Shown piece after piece: positions 27,126 to 35,012 of a stretch of 38,246 nucleotides of DNA (positions are counted from its first letter, which is position 1; every line of letters begins with the position of its first letter). The translations under genes were made by a program, and so were the position numbers. This DNA is from Acidimicrobiia bacterium (GTDB taxonomy: Bacteria > Actinomycetota > Acidimicrobiia > Acidimicrobiales > Poriferisodalaceae). The DNA is taken from assembly GCA_012960315.1 (NCBI GenBank), contig DUBN01000011.1, forward strand, positions 1-38,246, written 5' to 3'. The notes below the pieces were generated by a model. It was not told the DNA's origin. It made no database searches and saw only the letters and a list, made by a program, of their open reading frames with translations.

Positions 27126-27944
27126 TTAGTTCGACTCCCACACCAGGGGGAATTGGTCACTATCAAGTGAGTCGCCATCGCGATGTTCATCGGATTGAAG
27201 GTGGCCTTGCGTTCCTTTACGAGAGTCGTACACCGCGTCGTCCCCGCAGTATCGAACGGTGTAGCCGCGACGGCGTACATCGGAACGTAGATTTCCTCCA
27301 GCTCCGTGAACCGTCATCGCATGGAACGCGTAGGCATCGCCAGGTTCGAGATCCCAAGTAATGATTTCGTAGTCATCGCGAGTCGCTTCGATGTCAGGTA
27401 TGTCGATGTAGTCGGGGTTTCGTTCATACTCACCATGTCCAGAGGTTTTTCCGAAGGTCTCCGGCTGGTACCAGATGTCCCAAAGGTGTGAGCCCTTCAC
27501 GAATTCGAGCCCGCCGCTTTCGATGGTCACTGCATCTATGGCAACCCAGAACGACATAACTTGGGTTCCTCTTAGCGGCCAATAGGGCAAGTCGTTGTGC
27601 CAACGAGTCCGATTCTCAGTCCCCGGTTCCTTAACAAAGAGTTGGTCGTAAAACAGGTTGACTTTTGATGACTGAAAAAACTGGGCTGCGAGGGAGATGA
27701 GGGGGCCGTTAGTGCAGAATCTTCCCATCTCTGAATCGGTTTCCCACATTCGAATGTTTCCGTGGAACTTTCCGATTCCGTTGTCTGGGACGTAGCCGTG
27801 AACGAACGGGCCTGGGTCGCTGATATCTCGCTCGATTCCGGCCTCCAGTACTTTTAACCAATCGCCGTCAACGACACGGCGTAGGGGAACTGCGCCGTCT
27901 CTGCGACAAGTATCACGTTCTTCTTCGGTGATGTGATAGTCCAT
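27126..27944 (-). CDS. PhyH-family Fe(II)/2-oxoglutarate dioxygenase
   Basis: Second phytanoyl-CoA-dioxygenase-like oxygenase, 272 residues from ATG 27944 (275 from a GTG at 27953; numbering here uses the longer form). The iron triad is His119 and Asp121 (RWHNDLPYW) and His216 (MTVHGAGGN). The 2-oxoglutarate Arg is in the RRRGYTVRY segment (227-235). The FVKGSH block is also typical. The substrate is unknown. It follows the carboxyltransferase gene by about 15-25 nt on the same strand and ends 10 bp from the convergent CoA-transferase gene. Its conserved residues are complete, so it is likely active. Confidence 0.92.
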   Translation of the reverse strand: MDYHITEEERDTCRRDGAVPLRRVVDGDWLKVLEAGIERDISDPGPFVHGYVPDNGIGKFHGNIRMWETDSEMGRFCTNGPLISLAAQFFQSSKVNLFYDQLFVKEPGTENRTRWHNDLPYWPLRGTQVMSFWVAIDAVTIESGGLEFVKGSHLWDIWYQPETFGKTSGHGEYERNPDYIDIPDIEATRDDYEIITWDLEPGDAYAFHAMTVHGAGGNLRSDVRRRGYTVRYCGDDAVYDSRKGTQGHLQSDEHRDGDSLDSDQFPLVWESN

Positions 27945-27968
27945 TAGGGCCACTCTAATCTCGCCTCT

Positions 27969-29537
27969 TCAGACTGTGGGCCAGTAGCTAAGGGGCCGTT
28001 CTTCTGGTGCGGGAACGCGCCGACCGTCGAGTTGTCGGAGATCGTTCACCAAGACTCGTCTGGTGTCCGCAGGATCGATCACTTCGTCGATACGGAGTGT
28101 CCCGGCAGCCTCATATGGGGAGGTCGCTAACGAAATATCGGAAATCATTCGGTCGCGTTCGATCTCTGCTTCCGCTGGATCCATTTGATCTAGACGAGCC
28201 GAGTACGCAACATTGACTCCAACTTGGGGGTCCATGAAACCAATTTCGGCGCCTGGCCAAGAATAAAGACCTGAGGATCCGAGTCCGGATCCGTTCATAG
28301 CTGGGTAGGCCAGACCGAAGCCTTTTCGGAGAACCACGGTCAATGTTGGGGTCGACATGTTGCCTAACGCTTCCACGAAGCGAATCGCGAGAGCCAAAAT
28401 TCGATCGTGCTCAACTGCCTTACCGACCATGAAACCTGGTACGTCCATCAAGAAGATGACAGGGATATTGAATGCGTCACAGAGACACATCAATCGGATC
28501 GCCTTTCGGCAAGACTCAGGGTCCAAAACACCAGCATTGAACATCGGGTTGTTACCAATGATTCCGACAGAGAAACCATCGAGTTTGCCGAGCCCTGTGG
28601 TGAGGTTCCGGGCGTATCCGGGCTGGAGTTCCATAAAGGAGCCGGGGTCGCAAAGGGCTGCGCTAAATCGACGCATGTCATATCCGCGAGTTCGTTTCGC
28701 TGGCACCATCGCCGCGAGAGATTCGTCTGGTTCAAGGTCGGCCCTCGCTTCGCTTCGAGGCGCTGGTGTCCATGCATTGGGCGGCAGGTAGGAAAGCCAC
28801 CGGCGAACGGCTCGATAGCTTTCTTCGAAGGTCTCAACACCAAGGTCGATCTGGCCTGTGATCCTCGAATGAACATCCACGCCTCCTAACTCTTCAAATC
28901 CGATGATTTCGCCGGTCGCAATCTCGAAAACCCGGGGCGAAGTAACGGCTAGAACTGAACCCCGAACTTGGACAACAAAGTCTGAGAATGCCGACTGGAA
29001 TGAGGACCCTCCGAAACTTTGTCCCACGATGACTGTCGCCATCGGTATCTGGCGCCTTCTTCGCGCTAGCTCTGGGTCCGGTGCTATCTCAGCGATTCCC
29101 TCTGCGCCGATCAGGTCGGGAATTCGACCCCCTCCAGTTTCTCCGACATAGACATAGGGCATACCGCGCTCAATCGCTCTTTCGTAAAGCCGGTGGAGGC
29201 GGCGACTTCCGACAATCGCGCTTGAGCCCTTCTTTACTGTGATGTCGTCTCCCCCGATAGCTACTGACTGCCCTTCAATTTCTCCTTCGCCGCCGACCTT
29301 CCCATCTCCTGGGGTGTTGTGGCGGTCTTCGAGGCGCATCGAGCGACTGTGGGTGCCCAACTCGCGAAAAGTTCCGTCGTCGAGCAATCCATCGATATGG
29401 TCGCGAATCGTCGGAATTCCATCGGCCCGCATCTGCGCAACTCGCTCGGCCCCACCCATCTCTTCGCGGATACGTCGCTGCCGGTCATAAAGATCGGCAA
29501 CTGGGTCGGCTTGGGCTTCTTCGTTATCTTCACTCAT
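27969..29537 (-). CDS. acyl-CoA carboxylase carboxyltransferase (beta) subunit
   Basis: A 522-residue protein of the AccD/PccB/MmdA carboxyltransferase family, which transfers a carboxyl group between biotin and an acyl-CoA. It has the two crotonase-like halves. Half 1 contains the GETGGGRIPDL and SFGGSSFQSAF segments that form an oxyanion pocket. Half 2 contains FLMDVPGFMVG and RKGFGLAYPAMNGSG. There is no biotin carboxylase or biotin-carrier gene in the window, so it must work with subunits encoded elsewhere or do a different acyl-CoA reaction. ATG at 29537 with GAGG seven nt upstream. It is divergent from the second CoA-transferase gene (101 bp) and followed by PhyH, probably in one transcript. 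Confidence 0.9.
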   Translation of the reverse strand: MSEDNEEAQADPVADLYDRQRRIREEMGGAERVAQMRADGIPTIRDHIDGLLDDGTFRELGTHSRSMRLEDRHNTPGDGKVGGEGEIEGQSVAIGGDDITVKKGSSAIVGSRRLHRLYERAIERGMPYVYVGETGGGRIPDLIGAEGIAEIAPDPELARRRRQIPMATVIVGQSFGGSSFQSAFSDFVVQVRGSVLAVTSPRVFEIATGEIIGFEELGGVDVHSRITGQIDLGVETFEESYRAVRRWLSYLPPNAWTPAPRSEARADLEPDESLAAMVPAKRTRGYDMRRFSAALCDPGSFMELQPGYARNLTTGLGKLDGFSVGIIGNNPMFNAGVLDPESCRKAIRLMCLCDAFNIPVIFLMDVPGFMVGKAVEHDRILALAIRFVEALGNMSTPTLTVVLRKGFGLAYPAMNGSGLGSSGLYSWPGAEIGFMDPQVGVNVAYSARLDQMDPAEAEIERDRMISDISLATSPYEAAGTLRIDEVIDPADTRRVLVNDLRQLDGRRVPAPEERPLSYWPTV

Positions 29538-29608
29538 GAGATCCTCGGGGTAAGCCGATAGTTCATCACGTTCTGACGATCTCCGCTAAAGGCGACTTAC
29601 TTGTTCTC

Positions 29609-29614
29609 TATGAT
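29609..29614 (+). promoter_or_regulatory. candidate -10 box of the second CoA-transferase gene
   Basis: TATGAT, five of six matches to TATAAT, lies 25 bp before the ATG at 29639. An AGGGAG ribosome binding site follows at 29629-29634, four bases before the start. The -35 region is poor. The spacing suits a short 5' leader of about 18 nt. Confidence 0.4.
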
Positions 29615-29638
29615 GGGAACCTACGGCCAGGGAGAACA

Positions 29639-32041
29639 ATGCTGTCGCCTTATCGTGTGCTCGATCTAACCGATGATCGAGGGCATTTTGCTGGTCTGCT
29701 TCTTGCGCAGTTAGGTGCAGACGTGATCGCAGTTGAACCTCCTGGAGGGCAACGCTCACGCCACCTTCCTCCGTTTGCTGGCAACGAAGCGGACCCGGAG
29801 CGTTCACTTCAACATTGGGCGTACAACAGGGGCAAACGTTCAGTAGTGATGGCGAATCAAACGATCCTGAAGGACTTAGCCCTGACCGCAGACGTGCTCA
29901 TCGAGTGCGGAGCGTTAGACGTCGATCTTTCCGAGCTTCGGGAGCTGAATCCGTCATTGGTAACAGTGTCGATGACAAATTTTGGCGCGGATGGACCAAA
30001 GTCAGACTGGATCGGTACTGACCTCACACTGAATGCAGCCGCAGGCCCGATGTCATTAAACGGCTACAAAGACCGCGCTCCAGTACGGATTTCAGCTCCA
30101 CAAGTTTGGGTCAATGCCGCCTCAGAAGCTGCATGCGCAGCACTCATCGGACTTTCGGATCGCAGACAAAGCGGAATCGGCCAACACATCGATGTATCTG
30201 CCCAGGAAGCAATGATCCTCACTGCGCAAGGTTGGCTAGCAACTGCCCTTTGTGACAATCCCTCCGCCCAACGAACCGGCGGTGGATTCGAACTATTAGG
30301 AATACTCAAATTCCGTTTCGTCTACGAATGCCTCGACGGGCACGTAACGGTCACGTTCTTACCTGGCATACTCGTCGGTTCATTCATGAACCGCCTGCTT
30401 GAGTGGGTGCAGAGCGAAGGTCATTTAGATGATGACCTTTGCGGGATCGACTGGACGGACTTACTCGGCGAGCACGAGTTGGAGGAAGTTGCATCGATTG
30501 TCGAGCGAACAGCGGCATGTCTAGCGAATGCTCTCGCCGCCTATTCAAAAAAAGACCTGTTTGAGATGGCCCAGCGAGACAAACTGCTTATGGTTCCAGT
30601 CATCACACCCGCTGATGTTCTCGAAACACCTCACTATTCCGAGCGCGGCTTTTGGGATGAAGTTGCTATGGACGGAGTTGAGGGAATTGTGAAATTCCCA
30701 GGACCATGGGCACACGGCTCCCCTACCGGTTTACGACGTCTAGATAGGCCTCCCACACTGGGTGAACACACGGCTGAGGTACTTGCCGAAACCCGTCCAT
30801 TGAGTACCTCCGGAGCTCAGACCTCAACGCCTCGAAAACCGTTCGAAGGGGTAACCGTTCTCGACTTCACTTGGGTGTATGCAGGTCCCTTTGCGACCCG
30901 AATGTTGGGTTACTACGGGGCGCGTGTCATTCGAATCGAATCCCAAACGCGACCTGACCAAGTCAGAACCTCAGGACTAACCCGAGACCCCACCGATCCC
31001 GATGGGCCGGAGAACAGCCAGCAATGGCATTCCATCAACGCAAACAAGGAGAGCCTGCAAATCAACCTAAAGGCTCCTGAGGCACGGCAAGTCATTTTGG
31101 ATTTAGCGGCCCAATCCGACATCGCAATCAACGCCTTCTCAGCGGGAGTGCTCGAACGGATTGGTTTAAGCTCAGCCGATCTCTTGGAGGTCAACCCTCG
31201 TTTAATCATCTGCTCCACCACGCTATTCGGGCAAACCGGTCCATTGTCGCCGATACCTGGATTCGGAAATATGGGCGCGGCCACGGGCGGTTATTACGAA
31301 TTAACTGGGTGGGCTGATCGGCTTCCATCTGGCCCGTTTCTTGCTTACACGGATGCGACCTCTCCTCGACTCACCGCAGCGCTCCTCATAGCAGCACTGG
31401 ACCATAGGGAGCGGACCGGCGAAGGAATGATCCTTGATTTTTCACAGGCCGAAGGAGGAATACATTTCCTGACGGAAGCAATCCTCGATCAACAAATCAA
31501 TGGATTCGCTCAAACTCGAATTGGCAATGCTGATCGTTGGCGAGCACCACATTCGGTTTATCGATGCGGAGAAACCAGCGAAGATCAATGGCTGGCAATA
31601 GCCTGCGAAAGCGATGACCAGTGGGCGGCGCTTGCTCATACCTTAGGACGAGAAGATCTCGCTGATCTGAAGTTGGCTGAACGTCTTAATCGAGAAGAAG
31701 AGCTGGACCAACTACTCAGTGACTGGTGTGTCGAACAAGACGCGGACGTTGCTACCCACCTCCTTCAGGCAAATGGGGTTCCGTCACATCGGGTTCAGAA
31801 CAGCCCCGAAGTTGCCGCGGACCCTCAATTGCTTCACCGCAATCACTTCGTCGAGGTACCTCACGAAGTGTACGGCTCCAGTTGGGTCGAACAATATGGC
31901 TTCCGTCTCTCTCGCAGCGACGGAACGCCGGAGCGCGCAGGACCTCTTTGGGGTGAACACAACTTCGAAATTCTCAGCGACATGCTGGGGTACGACGCTG
32001 ATCACATAGCCGACCTAGTGATCGCAGGCGTGCTCGAATAA
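29639..32041 (+). CDS. double CaiB/BaiF family III CoA-transferase (paralogue)
   Basis: An 800-residue protein with the same two-domain plan as the 24704 gene and clear similarity along its whole length: shared HWAYNRGK near 60, QHIDVSAQE in half 1, YYELTGW in half 2, and the similar closing GEHNFEILSDMLGYD. The catalytic aspartate is present in half 2 (D572, AYTDATSPR). The aligned position of half 1 is Trp157 (QVWVNAAS), so the first half is probably structural or binds CoA without catalysis. ATG at 29639 with AGGGAG upstream. It is divergent from the carboxyltransferase gene. Presence of two diverged copies suggests two related acids or steps. Confidence 0.9.
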   Translation: MLSPYRVLDLTDDRGHFAGLLLAQLGADVIAVEPPGGQRSRHLPPFAGNEADPERSLQHWAYNRGKRSVVMANQTILKDLALTADVLIECGALDVDLSELRELNPSLVTVSMTNFGADGPKSDWIGTDLTLNAAAGPMSLNGYKDRAPVRISAPQVWVNAASEAACAALIGLSDRRQSGIGQHIDVSAQEAMILTAQGWLATALCDNPSAQRTGGGFELLGILKFRFVYECLDGHVTVTFLPGILVGSFMNRLLEWVQSEGHLDDDLCGIDWTDLLGEHELEEVASIVERTAACLANALAAYSKKDLFEMAQRDKLLMVPVITPADVLETPHYSERGFWDEVAMDGVEGIVKFPGPWAHGSPTGLRRLDRPPTLGEHTAEVLAETRPLSTSGAQTSTPRKPFEGVTVLDFTWVYAGPFATRMLGYYGARVIRIESQTRPDQVRTSGLTRDPTDPDGPENSQQWHSINANKESLQINLKAPEARQVILDLAAQSDIAINAFSAGVLERIGLSSADLLEVNPRLIICSTTLFGQTGPLSPIPGFGNMGAATGGYYELTGWADRLPSGPFLAYTDATSPRLTAALLIAALDHRERTGEGMILDFSQAEGGIHFLTEAILDQQINGFAQTRIGNADRWRAPHSVYRCGETSEDQWLAIACESDDQWAALAHTLGREDLADLKLAERLNREEELDQLLSDWCVEQDADVATHLLQANGVPSHRVQNSPEVAADPQLLHRNHFVEVPHEVYGSSWVEQYGFRLSRSDGTPERAGPLWGEHNFEILSDMLGYDADHIADLVIAGVLE

Positions 32042-32753
32042 CTATTCCGATACCCGGGCGCGAAGTTGAATCATCGCTCGGCGCCTCCCTCCCACAAAGT
32101 CGGTGCGAGCGCGATTACGGAATATAGGCATACTGAAAGTCTCAGCCCACCAGGCCCCTGACTGAAGGGTCCAGTTAAGTTCCTCATTCCATTCACGCCA
32201 ATTTCGTGCATGTTGCTCAGACCTGAACAAATTCATGCCAGCTCACCGAAACGGATGATTGGGTTCCTCCATTTCCAATCAACTTCGGGTGTATCCGACG
32301 ATGGTTTCAGGTTCCGCCAAAAGCAATTCACCGTCCCGCATTTCGAGATGCTGGGGCGCATCGCCGAGCAGGCAAAGAGCGTCAATGTGTACAACCTGTC
32401 TCGGGAAAGCCAGCAGCATGCCAGTCCTTCGAAACCACATTGGGCAAACCAACGTTGTCGACCATCAACTGCGATTCGGTATGGGGTTGGCTGCTTATTG
32501 AAAGGTGGAATGATGCGATGTAATCCCTACCTGGATGCAGCCAACCGGGTGTTAACTCCATGATCCGTTCTATCCGTCGTAACGTTTCATCTGGGGAGAT
32601 CCCAAGTTGTGGAGCTAATTCCACACAGTGAGGAGCGGCTCCAGTTGCAACCAGTTCTTGCATGATTGTCCAGTAGGTCAAGTCAAGTTCGGATCCCACC
32701 GCGGCCGCGTCTCGTCCTTTCAATAGCAGTCTGCTCCAGACTGCCACAGGCAA
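32042..32753 (-). pseudogene. MerB-like (alkylmercury lyase family) pseudogene
   Basis: Three-frame reading of the minus strand gives one continuous family pattern in fragments. Frame A (32753 to about 32457) holds an N-terminal winged helix (LDLTYWTIMQELVATGAA). The next frame gives WFAQCGFEGLA, aligning with MerB WCALDTL (catalytic Cys and Asp, here Cys and Glu). A further frame gives VVHIDALCLLGDAP and EPETIVGY. After a stop another frame gives DWKWRNPIIRFGELA. The last frame (32236-32042) gives MNLFRSEQHARNW, aligning with the HVHFFAS region of MerB. Four single-base indels explain the shifts. The third MerB cysteine is not seen. This fills the otherwise gene-free 32042-32801 interval. 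The family call is by eye. Confidence 0.65.
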
Positions 32754-32801
32754 GTTTCGGTTTAGGTCTCTACGCTGTCCTCAGAAACCGGGAGGGAATC
32801 A

Positions 32802-33626
32802 ATGGCTGCACGTATGGATGGGAAGGTAGTTCTTGTTACGGGAGGAGCCTCAGGAATTGGGATGGGTTGTTGTCTGCGCTTCGCCCAAGAGGGGGCGAGC
32901 GTTGTCGTAGCGGACTTAAATATGGAACGCGCCCGTTCCGTGTCAGGTCAAGTCGCCGCTCTTGGTGTTGATTCGATCCCTGTGGAAGTTGACACCTCAC
33001 TTCCCGAAGAGGTGGAAGCGATGGCTTCAGCTGCGGTTGATGCTTTCGGAACCATCGACGCATGTGTAGCTGCGGCCGGCATATCTCATGCGGACTATGT
33101 GAGTCGCGAAGCCGATGAACAAAAAGCCGCTGATCGATTTGACCAACACGACATGATGCTTATCGATAAGTCACTGGCAAGTTGGCAACGAGTAATAGAT
33201 GTGAATCTCACAGGCGTCATGCTTACCAACCAGTTTGTAGCGAAACGAATGGCTGAGTCGGGGGGTGGTGCGATCGTCAATATTGCGTCAGTCGCGGCCA
33301 AGACAGCTCTCATGGGTGCCTCCGATTATTGCGTCTCTAAAGCGGGAGTCTGGATGCTCACCAAGTGTGGAGCGATTGAACTTGCCCGACACGGCATACG
33401 GGTCAACGCCGTTGGTCCTGGGTATATAAAGACTTCTATGAGCGGCGCTGCGACAAGCAACGAAAAGTGGGTAGAAGCACGCGTGAAAGAAACGCCTCTG
33501 CGTCGGCTCGGAGAGCCATCCGACATAGCGAACGCCTGCCTTTATCTTTGCAGCGACGAAGCAAGTTTCGTGACGGGAGAAATTATCTTCCCCGATGGCG
33601 GGCTGATCGCCGACAGTCGCGCCTAG
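32802..33626 (+). CDS. short-chain dehydrogenase/reductase (SDR)
   Basis: A classical SDR of 274 residues: NAD(P)-dependent oxidation or reduction of a hydroxyl/keto group. The cofactor motif is TGGASGIG (13-20). VADLN, with Asp after the second strand, favours NAD(H). The catalytic Ser163, Tyr176 and Lys180 are present (SDYCVSKAG). The usual NNAG is replaced by AAAG (about 90-93). There is an insertion of about 20 charged residues (SREADEQKAADRFDQHDMM) before the NVNLTG-type DVNLTG segment. The C-terminal PDGG is standard. ATG 32802 with a strong GGAGG seven nt upstream. It heads an SDR-VOC-hydroxyacid dehydrogenase run. Confidence 0.94.
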   Translation: MAARMDGKVVLVTGGASGIGMGCCLRFAQEGASVVVADLNMERARSVSGQVAALGVDSIPVEVDTSLPEEVEAMASAAVDAFGTIDACVAAAGISHADYVSREADEQKAADRFDQHDMMLIDKSLASWQRVIDVNLTGVMLTNQFVAKRMAESGGGAIVNIASVAAKTALMGASDYCVSKAGVWMLTKCGAIELARHGIRVNAVGPGYIKTSMSGAATSNEKWVEARVKETPLRRLGEPSDIANACLYLCSDEASFVTGEIIFPDGGLIADSRA

Positions 33627-34031
33627 ATGAGGTCCGGCGTGCCAAATCCGACAGTCTGGCCCACGATTCGCTGCAAGGACACACGTCTCGTCATTGACTT
33701 CCTCACCACAACTTTCGGCTTTCACGAGCAGTTGGTTGTATCAAATGAAATGGGAGACGGCGTGGTCCATGCCCAACTTAGGTGGCCCGGAGGTGGTGGG
33801 GTCATGCTTGGCGACGAAGCACCTGACAATCCAGCCCATCGTGAGGTCCCTAATGGGCCATCCAGCGTCTACGTCGTCACCGATCAACCCGATGAGCTAT
33901 ACCAACGAGCAGTCGAAAGCGGACCAAATGTCATCCGAGTTTTAACGGATGAGGGCTACGGGTCACGCGGTTTCACAGCGTCTGACCCCGAGGGCAACGT
34001 GTGGAGTTTTGGAACTTACACCGGAGGATGA
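33627..34031 (+). CDS. VOC family protein (PhnB/glyoxalase-like)
   Basis: A 134-residue VOC-fold protein. It lacks a clear N-terminal His ligand, since the first strand reads TVWPTIRCKDTRLVIDFL. It has the central VHAQLRWPGGGGVMLGDE block and the closing GFTASDPEGNVWSFGTY, the last typical of PhnB/glyoxalase-like members and supplying an acidic ligand. The metal-binding set may be incomplete. ATG 33627 directly follows the SDR TAG stop, without intervening bases, so translation is probably coupled. The substrate is unknown. Confidence 0.85.
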   Translation: MRSGVPNPTVWPTIRCKDTRLVIDFLTTTFGFHEQLVVSNEMGDGVVHAQLRWPGGGGVMLGDEAPDNPAHREVPNGPSSVYVVTDQPDELYQRAVESGPNVIRVLTDEGYGSRGFTASDPEGNVWSFGTYTGG

Positions 34032-34079
34032 TCTATTTAAAAGTCTACAAATCGCCGACCGCCGTCTAGTTTCATCGAT

Positions 34080-34997
34080 ATGGCCAAAATTGCTGTGGAA
34101 CCTGAATGTTCACGACGCGAGGCGCTAGTTGCTGCCGTGAGGGCCGGCGGCGGTGAGTTAGTTGACCCGGATGTTGCTGAGGCATTGGTTTGGGCCGAAC
34201 CAGCTCGCGCCGATCTACTTCCTCCGATGCTCGATGCGAACCCCAATATCCAATGGGTGCAGCTTCCATACGCTGGCATCGAACCGTTTCTCGACATGCT
34301 TCGCGCTCGACCGAATCTCGAATGGACCTGCGGCAAAGGTGTTTATGCAGCACCGGTAGCCGAGCACGCTCTAATGCTCGCTCTGGCGGGCTTCAGAGGA
34401 CTCGGCACCTTTGGTCGGGCCGAGAAGTGGTTAGCGCCAGAGGGGCAAAATTTGCTTGACGCGAGGGTCACTATTCTCGGAGGGGGAGGAATAACTGAAG
34501 AGCTGCTGCCTCTTCTCTCGCCGTTTCGTTGTCATGTGACCGTTGTTCGTAACCAGGTGCTTCCTATGGAAGGCGCAAACGAGGTCGTTGGATCGCACCA
34601 CCTGCACGATGTTCTTCCGAATACCGATTTGTTAGTGCTGGCTCTCGCCCTGACACCTGAAACCTCAGGCATCATTGCTGAGAAGGAACTTTCGTTGCTT
34701 CCCAAGAATGCTTGGGTGGTCAATGTCGCGCGCGGTGGACACATCGTGACTTCAGACCTAGTGGACGCGTTGCAAAGTGGTTCTATTGGCGGAGCGGCTC
34801 TTGATGTGACTGATCCTGAACCTCTTCCAGATGGGCATTCTCTGTGGTCGCTCGATAATTGCATTATCACTCCCCACATCGGAAATACGCCCGAGATGGG
34901 TCTTCCATTACTCGCTGAGAGAGTGACTGCGAACGTTCGGCGTTACGTTGCTGGATTACCGTTGTTGGGTCCAGTCAATGTGACCCTTGGTTATTGA
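34080..34997 (+). CDS. D-isomer-specific 2-hydroxyacid dehydrogenase
   Basis: A 305-residue NAD-dependent dehydrogenase that interconverts a 2-oxo acid and a D-2-hydroxy acid. The catalytic residues are Arg218 (NVARGG), Glu247 (DPEPLPDGH) and His266 (TPHIGN). The cofactor loop reads ILGGGGITEEL (132-142), with Thr where the usual GxGxxG has the third Gly. The N-terminal catalytic domain is short. ATG at 34080, 48 nt after the VOC gene; no clear ribosome binding site. It is convergent with pheT, 15 bp away, and marks the right edge of the accessory region. The substrate may be a small 2-oxo acid from the local pathway. Confidence 0.92.
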   Translation: MAKIAVEPECSRREALVAAVRAGGGELVDPDVAEALVWAEPARADLLPPMLDANPNIQWVQLPYAGIEPFLDMLRARPNLEWTCGKGVYAAPVAEHALMLALAGFRGLGTFGRAEKWLAPEGQNLLDARVTILGGGGITEELLPLLSPFRCHVTVVRNQVLPMEGANEVVGSHHLHDVLPNTDLLVLALALTPETSGIIAEKELSLLPKNAWVVNVARGGHIVTSDLVDALQSGSIGGAALDVTDPEPLPDGHSLWSLDNCIITPHIGNTPEMGLPLLAERVTANVRRYVAGLPLLGPVNVTLGY

Positions 34998-35012
34998 TGG
35001 ACGAGTTGCTCG

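Noticed and set aside
24704-32041. Calling the double CoA-transferases DddD (DMSP cleavage)
   Set aside because: Only the domain plan and the position of the aspartate agree; no other DMSP genes (such as a betaine-type BCCT transporter or dddB/C) are seen, so the name would be a guess.
32210-32563. 117-residue plus-strand frame in the 32-kb gap
   Set aside because: The opposite strand carries the MerB-like remnants in several frames; the plus frame has no family pattern or ribosome binding site.
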